DNA of 64,000 nucleotides from Hirsutella rhossiliensis (Eukaryota > Ascomycota > Sordariomycetes > Hypocreales > Ophiocordycipitaceae). The stretch covers positions 5,518,001-5,582,000 of the forward strand of contig NW_025408670.1 of NCBI RefSeq assembly GCF_020360975.1, given 5' to 3'. Shown one piece after another: positions 36,115 through 46,725 of the stretch; positions within the stretch are counted from its first letter, which is position 1, and the number at the start of each line of letters is the position of its first letter. The notes under the pieces were generated by a model. It did no database searches. It was not told the DNA's origin and saw only the letters and a list, made by a program, of their open reading frames with translations. Both the position numbers and the translations under genes were made by a program.

Positions 36115-37718
36115 ATGGCCGTGTGCAACATGATTGCTTCTCTCCGAGGGGCGGTCATGGGCAAGAAAGGCTACACGTATAGCGCCGTCCCGGCCCCCTC
36201 GTCGCAGGAATATGGCATCAAATGCCATGCCAACGACCGCACCTTGAGGCGATCGAAGTCGTTGAAGCTGTTCGCGGGGGCCGCAGTACTGCTGGCCGTC
36301 TTGGCTCTGGCGCCCATCTACGGGTATGTTTCGATGGAGACCATCGTCACCGCGTGCTCCCTTGCGCGGGCACTGACAAGCACTGACAAGTCACCTCCGC
36401 GGCCAGACTCGCGCCGCCCAAAGTCGAGGGCTGCGGCGCCTCGGGATACTGCCCAGACCCTTCGCCGCATGTCTGGGGACAGTACTCGCCCTTCTTTTCG
36501 GCTCCCTCGACCATTGACGCAACTACGCCCACAGACTGCCGATTAACGTTTGGCCTCGTGCTTTCCCGGCACGGTTCACGATTTCCTACCGCGTCCAAGA
36601 CAGAGGCGTACAGGTCCTTGCTCGACCGTGTACAGAGCTCGGTCCAAGAGTATGGTGTTGGCTACGAGTTCATCAAAGACTTCGTCTACGGTCTAGGCTC
36701 CGATGAGCTGACACCCTTGGGCCAGATGGAATTGGTCAATTCCGGCATCGCCTTTCTTCGCCGCTATCAAGGGCTGGCTCGCGACGCGGATCCGTTTATT
36801 AGGGCGTCTGGCTCCGACCGCGTCGTCATGTCAGCCCAGAATTTCACGCAGGGCTTCTTCGACGCCCAAGGCAGGGGTGCTTCTGACCCGATTGCCCAGA
36901 TTCTGGTGTTACCGGAGGGCCGTGCCTTCAACAATTCGCTGGAGCACGGGTCATGCCCAGCCTTTGAGGACGGTCCGGGGTCCGACATTGCCGATGAGAA
37001 AGAGGGAATATGGAGTGAAACCTGGGCAACACCCATCGTGACGAGGCTCAATGAGAATCTGCCTAGGGCGAACCTGACACTCGAGGAAACGGTCTTTATG
37101 ATGGACCTCTGCCCCTTCAACAGTGTGGTCACTCCAAACGCAACTACACCTGGCTTCTGCAAGCTCTTCTCGCAAGATGAGTGGCGAGGCTATGATTACT
37201 TCCGGTCACTGGGGAAATGGTACGGCTACGGCAACGGCAACCCGCTCGGCTCGACGCAGGGGGTTGGATACGTCAACGAAGTCATTGCACGGCTAACTGG
37301 CGATGCGGTACGCGACGGGACGACGACCAACTCGACGCTCGATTCATCGCCCGAGACGTTCCCCCTCTCACGGAAGCTGTACGCCGACTTCACCCACGAC
37401 AACTCGATGATGTCAGTGTATGCCGCGCTGGGGCTGTACAACATGACGGGCGACCTGCCAGCCAGGCACAAGCTGTCGCCACGCGAGACGCACGGCTACT
37501 CGGCGTCGTGGACGGTTCCGTTTGCGGCGCGCATGTACGTGGAGAAGATGCAGTGCGGACACGAGGAGGAGGAGCTGGTGAGGGTTCTCGTCAACGATCG
37601 CGTGGTGCCCCTGCAGAGCTGCGGTGCGGACGAGCTGGGACGGTGCAAGCTGGCCGCTTTTGTGGACAGCCTCTCGTTTGCGAGATCGGGGGGGCTGTGG
37701 AAGACTTGCTTCGTGTGA
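36115..37718 (+). CDS. Membrane-anchored histidine acid phosphatase (phytase-like)
   Basis: Exons 36115-36323 and 36407-37718 give 506 residues. The frame fixes the acceptor at CCAG/ACTC (36406); a nearer ACAAG at 36390 would break it. After a basic cytosolic tail and one hydrophobic span (LKLFAGAAVLLAVLALAPIYG, about 50-70) comes the phytase-type N-terminus VEGCGASGYCPDPSPHVWG. The catalytic RHGSRFP follows (His125), and the distal proton-donor motif THDN (His400-Asp401). Paired cysteines and several N-glycosylation sequons fit an extracytoplasmic domain. Family enzymes hydrolyse phosphomonoesters through a phosphohistidine. The uncleaved-looking anchor suggests a type II membrane protein rather than a secreted phytase. 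Starts at 36130 or 36157 are also possible. Confidence 0.88.
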
Positions 37719-38900
37719 GCCGCCGCAGCTGCGAATGGGATCTCGCTGGTTATATCAGGAGCGCAGGTTTACATGGAGACGATATTCGGCATGAATAGAG
37801 CTGAATCGACGTCCGGCGGTTGAGCCAGCCCCAGCTGTTGCTGCTCTGGCGGTGGAGGAGGAGGAAAAAGAGTGTCGAGGGAGATCTCGGGTGGTGCAAG
37901 CTGGGGCATATAGGATAAGATGGCTGGGGGACGTGGCTTTCTTGAACCAGAGCTTCGTTCTACCGGACGTGCCTACCTCTAATACCTTGATAATGTTCCT
38001 CGTCATTCATATTTACGGTGTGCCTAGGTACCTATTTACGCATGTCTATGTACCTACCTAGGTACTGTATCAACTAACCCAGCACAGTAGATCTATTCAT
38101 CCAATTGCCGGCAGCCTGCAGGGCACCAAATCCCTTTGGTTGCGCCGCTGCGGTATTAAGGCCACCCCTAAGTAGCTGGACCCACAGCCCCGCCTTTGTC
38201 AGCAGCTACTCATAGCCTAACGCGAAGAGCTAGAAACTCGCAACAGAACAGAAGAGCTACGATATGCTGCTTGTACTGTCTCTGCTATGGATACAACCTT
38301 TTTTGGTGAGATGGTCGGCCACAGCCTTGTACTTCTTGCAGATTGAGTCTGATTCGTTGGTATCCTTACAAGTGAGTGACCTAAGGGTGGTTTTACCGCA
38401 GCCAGAGAAGAACCGGCGGGGCGGCGAATGACTACCGCGCTCAAGAGGTACCTGTACCTCGCAGGCCTACAGTACGGTCCACTGTAAGTACCTACATTTG
38501 CACACTCCCAGCCGGCCCCAGCCGGCCCCAGCCGGCAGGCGGTGAGCAAGAATTCTGCAGGCTGCACTTTTCCCCGACGCGGCAAAATTTCCCGCCATTT
38601 TTTCCCTCTGTCCACCTTGACGACGACTTCTTGGCCGCTGCACTCAATTCCTCAGCCTGCTCTCCGGGCCCCCGTGGCCATTTCCTTTTCCCTCTGCTCC
38701 GCAAAGTCAACTGGTTGGTTTCGGCAAGTGCGCATCGACATCTCGCAAGCGGCTGAACTACTTTGCCAGTCTCGCCACCTGCTGTTGATTCAACCGATCT
38801 TCGCCCTTATTTTCGACTTTTCTCTCTTTCATCACGAATCTCGACCTGCGCCTCCCGGAGCTCCGTCGCAAAGCCCGCGAATCTGCCTTGCGACGCCAAT
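37719..38900. other. Intergenic between phosphatase and La gene
   Basis: 1.2 kb without a credible gene. It contains a cluster of GTACCTA/TAGGTAC palindromic words at about 38,020-38,066 and a triplicated GCCGGCCCCA unit near 38,512-38,537 upstream of the La start. Confidence 0.5.
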
Positions 38901-40352
38901 ATGAGCGAGACGGACGCCGCGACCCAGCCGGCAGAGGCCGCCCAGCCCGCGATCGAGAAGCCTGAGCCCGTCCAAGTCAAGTCAGAGCCTGCCGAAGCGG
39001 AATCCACCGAGGCAAAGCCTGTGTCTGCCGATGAGGCGCTCGAGCCTGATCAAGTCAAGGCCGAGGCTACAGAGGAAAAGCCCGAGGTGGCAGAAGCAGG
39101 TGCCGAGGCCAAGCCAGAAGATGCACGGGATGACGAGTCCAAGATGCTCAAGACGACGGCCAAGATCGACCTCGACAACGTCCGGAATAATCGCAAGTTT
39201 GATCCCAGCGTTCGCGAGGTCACTGATGACCCGGATGCCATCCGCAAGCAGGTAACGTTGCCGCTGGCTCCTTGGGAGCAACCTGGTGGCTAATGGCTCT
39301 TGCGTCAGGTCGAGTTTTACTTTGGAGACTGGAACTTTCCCCAGGATAAGTTCATGTGGGAAACCTGCGAGGGAATGGCCAACAAGCCGATGCCCATCTC
39401 CAAGATTCACTCCTTCAAGCGCATGCGCTCTTTCCAGCCTTATAGCGCCATAGTCGCGGCCTTGCGCGACAGCAAGACCCTCGACGTTGAGGGCGAAGAG
39501 GGAGAGGAAACGGTCAAGCGCAAGGTCGCTTACAAGCCCATGGCCGAGGGACGACTCAAGGTCGAGTCCTCCACTGTCTACGTCAAGGGCTTTGGTGACG
39601 AGAATCCCGACACCCAGTTCGACCTCGAGAGCTTCTTCGCCAAGTTCGGTGAGATCAAGGGTCTCAAGCTGCGTCGAACCAACGAGGGTCTCTTCAAGGG
39701 CTCCGTCTTTGTCACTTTCCCCGACGAGGAGGCCGCGAAAAAGTTTGTGGAACTGGACCCAGCGCCGACCTACAAGGAGCACGAGCTCAAGATCATGTCC
39801 AAGCGCGACTATTGCGAGGAAAAGAGCGAGCTCATCCGTCAGGGCAAGCTGGAGCCCAACAGCACCTCGCAGAAGAAATTCTTCGAAGGCAGAGATCCCA
39901 GCAGGAAGGGAACGCGCGGAAATCACCGGGGTGGTCGCGATGGCGACGACTGGAAGGCACGACGCGAGCACGATCAAAAGCACGGTTTCCAGGACCGGCG
40001 CGGTGGCGGAAGGGGGCGCGGTGGCCGTGGCGGTGGCCGGGGCCGGGGATTCGGCCGCGGTGGCCGCGACGGGGGCGGCAGAGACCGAGACAGCCGCCGG
40101 GACAATGGAGGGCATCGGGAAAACACCAACGAGTAGGCCCACCCACCTGGTGCTGATTTGCATGGAGACAGTGACTGACCCATCCATCGTTCCAGTACCA
40201 AACCTCGCATCCAGTCCACCGCGGACGATAGCCAAGACGCACCGGCTGCAGCCAACGGCAAGCGAGCTCGCGACGAGGAGGGGCCTGGGGACGGCGCCCC
40301 GGCTGCAAAGAAGGTTGATGTCAAGGAGGAAGTCAAGACAGAGGCGACATAG
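38901..40352 (+). CDS. La protein homologue (Lhp1/Sla1), RNA polymerase III transcript chaperone
   Basis: Exons 38901-39251, 39309-40132 and 40196-40352 give 443 residues. An acidic, Glu/Pro/Ala-rich N-terminus of about 90 residues leads into the La motif (VRNNRKFDPSVREVTDDPD, then VEFYFGDWNFPQDKFMW across the splice). An RRM follows (STVYVKGFGDENPDTQF ... LFKGSVFVTFPDEEAA). Then come a basic Arg/Gly-rich region (GRGGRGGGRGRGFGRGG) and a C-terminal tail with KRARDEE and AAKKVDVKEE, a probable nuclear signal. La binds the UUU-OH 3' end of new Pol III RNAs and helps tRNA maturation. The third exon matters: reading through intron 2 stops within two codons (NTNE) and loses the C-terminal 51 residues. 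The RGG block is longer than in yeast Lhp1. Confidence 0.94.
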
Positions 40353-41090
40353 AGAGCAGGGCGAATGCTTTCTGGACGACGTTTGTGAATACCGCTCTGC
40401 TTGTCAAGAGGGAAACGGAGCAGCGACTTACTCTTGACCGTTTTTTCCGGCAGCGTCGGCTGATATTGGCCAGGTGAAGAAAGCGCGGGCATGGACCAAG
40501 GAGTGTATATGACACGCGGAAAGACTCTGCCAGCCCCTGCTCTCGCATGGAAAGGAGAGTGGCTAGCTTCCATTGTCGAATAGAGTCGCAGTCAAGTCCG
40601 GGCGCCAAAGTCTGAGTGAGGCCGTGCGGAGACAAGACGGACATGTCCGAACGGCCGCGGCTGAGCCCATGGAGCTGCCGTGGCAAAAGGGCCGGCTTGC
40701 GCACCGACGATTTGAATCGGCGGCGCTAGCAAAGGCAATTAATTGCCTGCCGACGAAGCGTCTCGAATTTGGTCGCCGCATCGGCACCGACCTGCCATTA
40801 GCTTACTGGGCAGCGAGAACGGTCCTGTCCGTTCTCCTGTTTAGCCCCTTTCTTTGTTTGTCTTCCTATTTCACATCTCCATATTGAGGCCTTATCAAGG
40901 GGGTTGCCCATCTCAGATCGAGCGCTTCCATTGGGCAGTTCTCAGAAGTCGATCCTCGTCACCTCACCTTGACCCTGGCTCCACGGCCACACAGACGACC
41001 GCATACAGAGCCATCAGCCAAACCAGCGATCTCTGTTGACCGGATGCTTTCGATCAACAGAACGGCAGACCCCCCGAATGCCATGAAGCC
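40353..41090. other. Intergenic between La gene and MFS transporter
   Basis: 738 bp, no gene recognised; La 3' UTR and the transporter's promoter. Confidence 0.45.
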
Positions 41091-42885
41091 ATGGTCAAAG
41101 TCGAGCATGCACACGACAAGGCCCTGTCTGCCACGGTCGAGCCTGGCAACCGCTTCGGCTCGGAAGCCTCGACGGACGCAGAGAAGCACGAGAAGCCGGT
41201 GAGCTCGGTCGAGTGGGGAGGCAGCAGCGACGACTCATCGTCGGGCCACGGCTGCGGGCCCGGGTTCGCGCGGGCGGGCCAACCCCTGTCGAGGAGCGTG
41301 TCGGAAGTGAGGGACGGGATCCAGAACCAGCGAGACCCGGAACTCGCCAGGGACGAGGGCCCGGATCGCGTCGATGCCGATCTGGTGCAGTGGGATGGGC
41401 CGAGTGACCCCGAGAATCCAAAGTGCTGGCCCATCAAGAGGAAGTGGGCAGCCGTCTTCTGTGGTAGGTCTCAGTGCTCCCAGCGCTATACCTTGTGGTG
41501 CCAAGGTGGTCATGAAATGCAAACGTGCTTCTCTAACCCCCATAGTCTCTCTTTTCACCCTCATTTCCCCCATGGCGTCTTCCATGGTGGCGCCCGACCT
41601 CGAAGCCATCGGGCGAGACCTCGACATCACCAGCGAGCTGAAACAGGCGCTCGTCCTGTCCATCTTCGTGGCCGCCTTTGCCCTGGGCCCGCTGCTTTGG
41701 GGCCCGCTTTCGGAGCTGTACGGGCGCGTCATCATCATCCAGACGTCTAACGTCGTCTTCCTCCTCTTCAACCTGGGGTGCGGCCTGGCGCGCACCGGGA
41801 GCCAGATGATTGCCTTCCGCTTCCTGGCCGGCATCGGCGGGTCGGCGCCGCTGGCCATTGGCGGCGGGCTGCTGAGCGACCTCTTCGCCGCCGAGGAGCG
41901 CGGCCGGGCCATCAGCGTCTACTCGCTCATGCCGCTGCTGGGGCCGGCCGTCGGGCCCATAGCCGGCGGCTGGATCGCCGAGCGGACGAGCTGGCGCTGG
42001 GTGTTTTACAGCACCACCATTGCCTGCGGCGTCATCCAAGCGGCCGGCCTCTTGTTCCTGCAGGAGACGTATGCGCCCGTGCTGCTGCATCGCAAGAAGA
42101 GGCTGCTGATGAAGGAGACGGGCAACGCGGCGCTCCGGACTGAGTACGACGACGACGACGAGGGCGGCGGCGGCAGCCACCGGACGCTGGCGCGGACGCT
42201 GGCTGTGGCGCTGACGAGGCCGTTCCGCCTGCTCGCGACGCAGCCCATTGTCCAGATGCTGTCGCTGTACATGATGTACTTGTACGGCATGCTCTACCTT
42301 GTGCTGTCGACGTTCCCGGCGCTGTGGGCGACCAAGTACCACGAGTCGACGGGCATCCAGGGCCTCAACTACATCTCGCTCGGCATCGGCTTCTTCCTCG
42401 GCGCCCAGGTGTGCGCCCCGCTGCAGGACCGCATCTACGTCGCCCTCAAGCGGCGCTACGTGCCCGACGGCGGACCGGGGCGGCCCGAGTTCCGCGTGCC
42501 CATGATGGTGCCCGGCGCCGTCCTCGTCCCCGCCGGCCTGCTCATCTACTCGTGGACGGCCGAGGCGGGCACACACTGGATCGGCCCCAACGTCGGCGCC
42601 GCCCTCTACGCTGCCGGCACCATCATCGGCTTCCAGTGCGTCCAGGGCTACATCGTCGACTCGTACACCCGCTACGCCGCCAGCGCCGTCGGCGCAATCA
42701 CCGTCCTCCGCAGCCTCGCCGGCTTTGGCTTCCCCCTCTTCGCCCCGGCCATGTACGCCGCCCTCGGCTACGGCAGGGGCGGCACCGTGCTGGCCGCCTG
42801 CGCCGTCGCCGTCGGCTGGCCGAGTCCGCTGCTGCTGTGGGTGTACGGGGCCAGGCTGAGGGCCAAGAGCAAGTTTAGCGCCTGA
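41091..42885 (+). CDS. MFS transporter, DHA1 (drug:H+ antiporter) type
   Basis: Exons 41091-41463 and 41546-42885 give 570 residues. The 82-bp intron has donor GTAGGT and branch TCTAAC. A hydrophilic N-terminus of about 115 residues ends in DPENPKCWPIKRKWAAVF, the usual lead-in to helix 1 of fungal DHA1 proteins. Twelve hydrophobic spans follow. Helix 2-3 carries GPLSELYGR (motif A), helix 4 RFLAGIGGSAPLAIGGG, and helix 5 LGPAVGPIAGGWIAE (motif C, antiporter signature). A charged Asp/Gly loop (EYDDDDEGGGGSHR) separates the halves. Such plasma-membrane proteins export drugs, toxins or metabolites using the proton gradient; the substrate here cannot be read from sequence. No biosynthetic genes flank it, so it is not obviously part of a metabolite cluster. 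Confidence 0.93.
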
Positions 42886-43292
42886 GCTCCTGATTTCTCC
42901 GCCACGGGGCGGGCGGGAAGTGCCTCGATGCGCCGTTGACCCCCTTGTCTGGGCCTGGAGCAACACGATGACGAGTCTGGCGATGAAGTGTTTTCTTCAA
43001 TAGTCTTCCTGCGTAGCCGGATCATGACGAGGAACTTGAAAACTTATTGAAAAGAACGGAGATGAAGATGAGCATTAAAATAGATGACCTAGAATGAATA
43101 CCGCATGGTTATGAACCGTGTGCCCTTATTAGTCTCCTTCTCTCGGATCCCAACCACCAGACAGGCAGCACCGTGTGCACCCCCTGATCTTTCCAAGTCC
43201 AATCACGGCCTCTGACAAGCCTATATGTACGTCGTCCAAGTTCGCCCGCCCGTCATCCCACGCAACGCCATCCTGCGTCCCATCCATCACCC
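42886..43292. other. Convergent 3' spacer, MFS / inositol monophosphatase
   Basis: 407 bp holding the two facing 3' UTRs; no gene. Confidence 0.5.
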
Positions 43293-44363
43293 TTATATCG
43301 TATACTCCATCTTACGGTCTCCGATAACGTCCCATATCTCGTGCACCAGCTCCTCTTGGCCCTTGGGCGCCGCCCTGACGGCGAGATACACCCTCCCGTC
43401 GAGCGCCGGGTCCCACCCGCCCGGGTTGCCGCTCACCATCCTGCCACCGGCCTCGTTGAGGATGCACCAGCCGGCACACACATCCCACGCCCAACACCCG
43501 CCTTCCCAGAAGGCGTCGAGCTGGCCGGCGGCCACGGCAGCGATGTTGAGCGCGGCGGAGCCCATGGACCGCAGCGAATGCACCATGGCGCCCCCCGTCT
43601 CCTTGCTCCTCGCCAGCTTCTGAAAGACGTCCATCTTGAGATCGAAGTTGGGCCCGTCCCGGCCGGAGCCCCACTCGACGCCGAGGAGCGCGGTCCCGAG
43701 GCCCCCGAGCGGCCGCGGCGTCTCGGCCAGCGGTAGCTTCCGGGGAGCGGTGCCTCTGATGCGGGTCATGAAGGCGCCGCGGCCCTTGATGGCCGTGAAG
43801 AGGAGATCTTGCCACGGGTTGTAGATGACGCCAACGACGGGGGAGCGGTCAATGGCGAGGCCCAGCGAGGTGCAAGCGTTTGGCACCGAGTGGACAAAGT
43901 TGGTCGTGCCTTGCGGCCGGTTGATGATCAGCACGTGGCTGCTGCCCGGTGTCACGGCCAAGAATAGGGGGAGGTGAAGGCGACGTTGTTGCATGGGAAC
44001 ATACCGTCGATGGGATCGACGACAAAGGTAGGCTCCGGGCCAAGCCTGGTGCCGGGCTTGTACGTCTCTTCACCCATAAAGGCAACCGAGGGGAAGGCGG
44101 CGGAGAGGCGAGTCGAGACCATCTTCTCGACCGCTTGGTCCACCTCGGTGACAATGTCCACGGCTGCAGGAGGAGGCGACGAGGGCTCCTGCGGTCAGCA
44201 GCCGGCTGGCCCGCGGCTGGACGGGGCAGCAAGGGGCGGACGTACAGTTGAGCTTGGTGCCGGTATCGATGCTGGCCGGGTTGGCCGCCAGGATCATGCG
44301 TCCGGCCTCGTAGGCCAGCGTCACCATCTCGTCATGGACCGCCTCGAGGTTGAGATCCGCCAT
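43293..44363 (-). CDS. Inositol-1-monophosphatase family phosphatase
   Basis: Exons on the minus strand 44363-44246, 44163-44005 and 43909-43293 give 297 residues. Splicing restores the catalytic motif across an exon joint: DPIDG|TTNFVHS (metal-binding Asp-Pro-Ile-Asp-Gly-Thr). Upstream is GEE with the third metal ligand region (FMGEETY). Near the C-terminus is the second family signature WDVCAGWCILNEAGG. These Mg2+-dependent, Li+-sensitive enzymes release inositol from inositol phosphates. Fungal relatives include qutG-type proteins of quinate clusters, but no quinate genes are nearby here. Cytosolic; no targeting signal seen. Introns 44164-44245 and 43910-44004 have GTACGT and GTATGT donors. 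Confidence 0.93.
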
Positions 44364-45387
44364 GTTTGCGCTGCGTGCTTGAAGAAGATGTGATGATTGG
44401 GGTTGGGTGGTAGATGAACAAGAGGGTTAATAAGGTGAGGGAGGGAAGATCACGGGTGATGTGAGGAGAGTTAAAAAGGTGAGGGAGAGAAGATGGTGAT
44501 GTGAGGAGGGTTAATAAAGGTGAGGGAGGGAAGATGGTGATGTGAGGTTGGACGTGACGAGGTGAGAGGTTGTACCCAACGGCAAGTGATCGCCAGGTAC
44601 CCTTGGGAACCGAGATTGAAGGCTAGGGGCAGCCACAGTGTGCAGCACTGCAAATCGAGGGGCTCTGACGTCGGCGGAGACCCGAGTGTACATGCAATCT
44701 CGGCTCGTCAATGTACTCTCCAAGTAGCGCCTTGCTCATGGCGGGTCGAGAATCTATTCGTACACTCTGCAGACACAGCCGACTCTCTCCTTTCTCCTTG
44801 CCGCTCATTCTTCTCCTCGCTCGCCCAGCCCCCCACGGCGCGCAGATGAATCCCCGTGGCATCCCAACCGCCCCCCTCGAGTCGGCCTGATGCGCGCACA
44901 ACAGCGCAAGCCGTCCATCGTCACCACCTGCGGCCGCTTCTCGCTTCGTCCCGCGTCCCGCGTCCCCTCGTCTCTCGCGCCCGCTCTCTTGCACGCGAAT
45001 GAGCAGAGCTCGATAGCGTTGGGTGTCTCCTTGCGCTCCTGCATCGCTGCCCACCCTTCCACTCGCCCAGTCAGGGCGCAGCAGATGATACAAGGCAGAC
45101 GGGTTCTGCACAGCTGGCCAGCTGACTCCAACAAGACTTGGACCCGAGGTGCGTCGCGGACCACCCAATAGCGTGCCTCATGCTATCATTTGCAGCACAA
45201 TGGGACTCGGGCTCCGATGCAGCACAAGAAATTTCTCCAAGCAAGCCAATCCCGGTCGGTCGCGGTCCCGGCTATGTGCTTCCTGCAGACAGCCACGGAA
45301 CCACTGCGTTTTGCCACGAATCGCCGTCTGGCTTCTTTGCTGAAGCGTCCCTGTTGCACCGGGGGACAAACTCGTCGTCATCGTCCC
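44364..45387. other. Intergenic with minisatellite next to the IMPase start
   Basis: 1.0 kb between two minus-strand genes: the IMPase promoter and the 3' UTR of the next gene. Apart from the tandem repeat at 44,425-44,547, no supportable gene; ORFs are GC-rich chance frames. Confidence 0.45.
44425..44547. repeat. Minisatellite, about 41-bp unit x3
   Basis: Three imperfect copies (44425-44467, 44468-44507, 44508-44547) of a purine-rich unit containing GTTAATAAGGTGAGGGAGGG and GATGTGAGGA. It begins 60 bp upstream of the IMPase start codon, so it lies in that promoter or leader. Confidence 0.85.
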
Positions 45388-46197
45388 TCATACGTTTTCT
45401 CGAAAGACCGATCTCCTCTCCGCCGGGCTGCTCCCGCCACTATCGGGGTCTTTCTTGGACTTGTGCTTCTGTGCCGTAGTCGTGTCGATGGGTCGGGGGC
45501 TCATTCCTCGGAGACCTATCTCAGCGTCGTCGTCAAACGGATTCCGTTGCCCGCCGGGACTGCGCGTTGGCGGGCGGCCCCTGCTGGCCTCGACGTCGTA
45601 GCCGGCAGCTGGCGTCGCGGCGAGGTTTGAGTTGTAGCCCCCGCCGCCGGCGTACTCTGTGCTACGGCCACGACCAGTGCCGCTGAGCTCCTGCTCCTCG
45701 TAGTAGCCGTAGCCGTCGGCCTCGTGGCCCACGCGCGCATCCCATGCTTCGTCCGGGTCAAGGGCCCCGAAGCCGTGGCGCCCGCGGCCTGCGCCGCCTT
45801 GAAGGGGCTGCTCGTAGGCGCCGCCGGCGGAGCGGTTGTTGCGGTCCTTGAACTTGCGCATCTGGTCGTTGAGCCAGCCGACGACGCCGCCGGGGGCAGG
45901 TCGCGGCGGGCCAAATGGGTTGTCTCGTTGGCGCCAGGGAAGATACGACGATAGGCTGGGGGGCGGCAGCTGCAGCGGCGTTGGGTCAGCTGGAGCAGAT
46001 GGACTCGACGCGCGGGACTTTTGAAGGGACAGTGTGGTTGAGCGCCTCGCAGGGAGACGGCTCATGGGGAGACGGCTCATGGCGGGACTTACGCCGAGCT
46101 TGCGTGCGCGCAGGTGGGCAAAGACGAGCCAGGCGGCGGCCGCTATGACGAGCAGCACAACGATGGCGATGACGATTGCGCCTGCCGTGGATACCAT
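45388..46197 (-). CDS. Small single-span membrane protein of unknown function
   Basis: Exons 46197-46093 and 45969-45388 (minus strand) give 228 residues. Residues 5-27 form one strong hydrophobic span (TAGAIVIAIVVLLVIAAAAW), followed by basic RARKLG, so the long C-terminal part is probably cytosolic. Across the splice it reads LPPPSLSSYLPW, then NPFGPPRPAPGGVVGWLNDQ, KFKDRNNRSAGGAYE, and a Gly/Tyr-rich disordered tail. I remember similar fungal proteins carrying the doubtful label 'acid phosphatase-like', but no phosphatase motif is present. The 123-nt intron (GTAAGT...CTGCAG) is a multiple of three and open, so a 269-residue form retaining it is possible. Four 11-bp repeats sit directly upstream of the ATG. 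Confidence 0.7.
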   Translation of the reverse strand: MVSTAGAIVIAIVVLLVIAAAAWLVFAHLRARKLGVSPAMSRLPMSRLPARRSTTLSLQKSRASSPSAPADPTPLQLPPPSLSSYLPWRQRDNPFGPPRPAPGGVVGWLNDQMRKFKDRNNRSAGGAYEQPLQGGAGRGRHGFGALDPDEAWDARVGHEADGYGYYEEQELSGTGRGRSTEYAGGGGYNSNLAATPAAGYDVEASRGRPPTRSPGGQRNPFDDDAEIGLRGMSPRPIDTTTAQKHKSKKDPDSGGSSPAERRSVFRENV

Positions 46198-46241
46198 GGT
46201 GGACGTATGGTGGACGTATGGTGGACGTATGGTGGACGTAT
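46198..46241. repeat. 11-bp tandem repeat x4 abutting a start codon
   Basis: Four perfect copies of GGTGGACGTAT (plus strand). The array ends at the base next to the ATG of the membrane-protein gene, so on its transcript the leader ends in four ATACGTCCACC units. Confidence 0.92.
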
Positions 46242-46622
46242 GGTATGTATGGGTAGACGCTCCGCTCGATGTCGGGAGCGAGATGGAAGCAGTGACGCGA
46301 TGACGCTGGCGATGGCGATGGCGATGGGCGATGGGAGAGAGGGAGAGAGAGGGAGATGGATGGAGAAGGAGCTTCGAGGTGGGGAATGAGGCTGAGTGCG
46401 TGAGCGACACGACACGAGGCAGCAAGCTGGCGGCCGGCCGTGTTCAGGAAGGAGCTGGCGACTTGGGTACGGTACCCACGGACCAACAAGCCAACAAGTG
46501 CCCGCAGCGGGCCTCGAGCCGCTGCTTTCTGCTTTCAGATGAGACAGGCTAAAGAAATTGGACGAGAAAAAGAAAGGAGGATCTCACTACCTATTTGCAC
46601 TGGATGATTTTGTCTAGAGTAT

Positions 46623-46725
46623 TACCCGTTGATCTTGGTGTGGGGCCACAGCAGCCCAACTAAGTGTCTTCGCCACTTAGTTGGCCCAAAAAATCCGGCA
46701 CAGCCCAAAAAATCCGGCACAGCAG
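46623..46725. repeat. Left terminal inverted repeat of the pogo-type element
   Basis: 103 bp including the target TA; perfect reverse complement of 49311-49413. Confidence 0.95.

Noticed and set aside
38982..40235. 417-codon antisense ORF over the La gene
   Set aside because: Leu/Val/Gly/Ala-rich mirror of the acidic and RGG-rich sense protein; it crosses all three real exons and both introns without regard to them.
41533..42966. 477-codon antisense ORF over the MFS transporter
   Set aside because: Typical GC-rich shadow frame, full of Ala/Gly/Arg/Gln low complexity; the sense strand clearly encodes a 12-span transporter.
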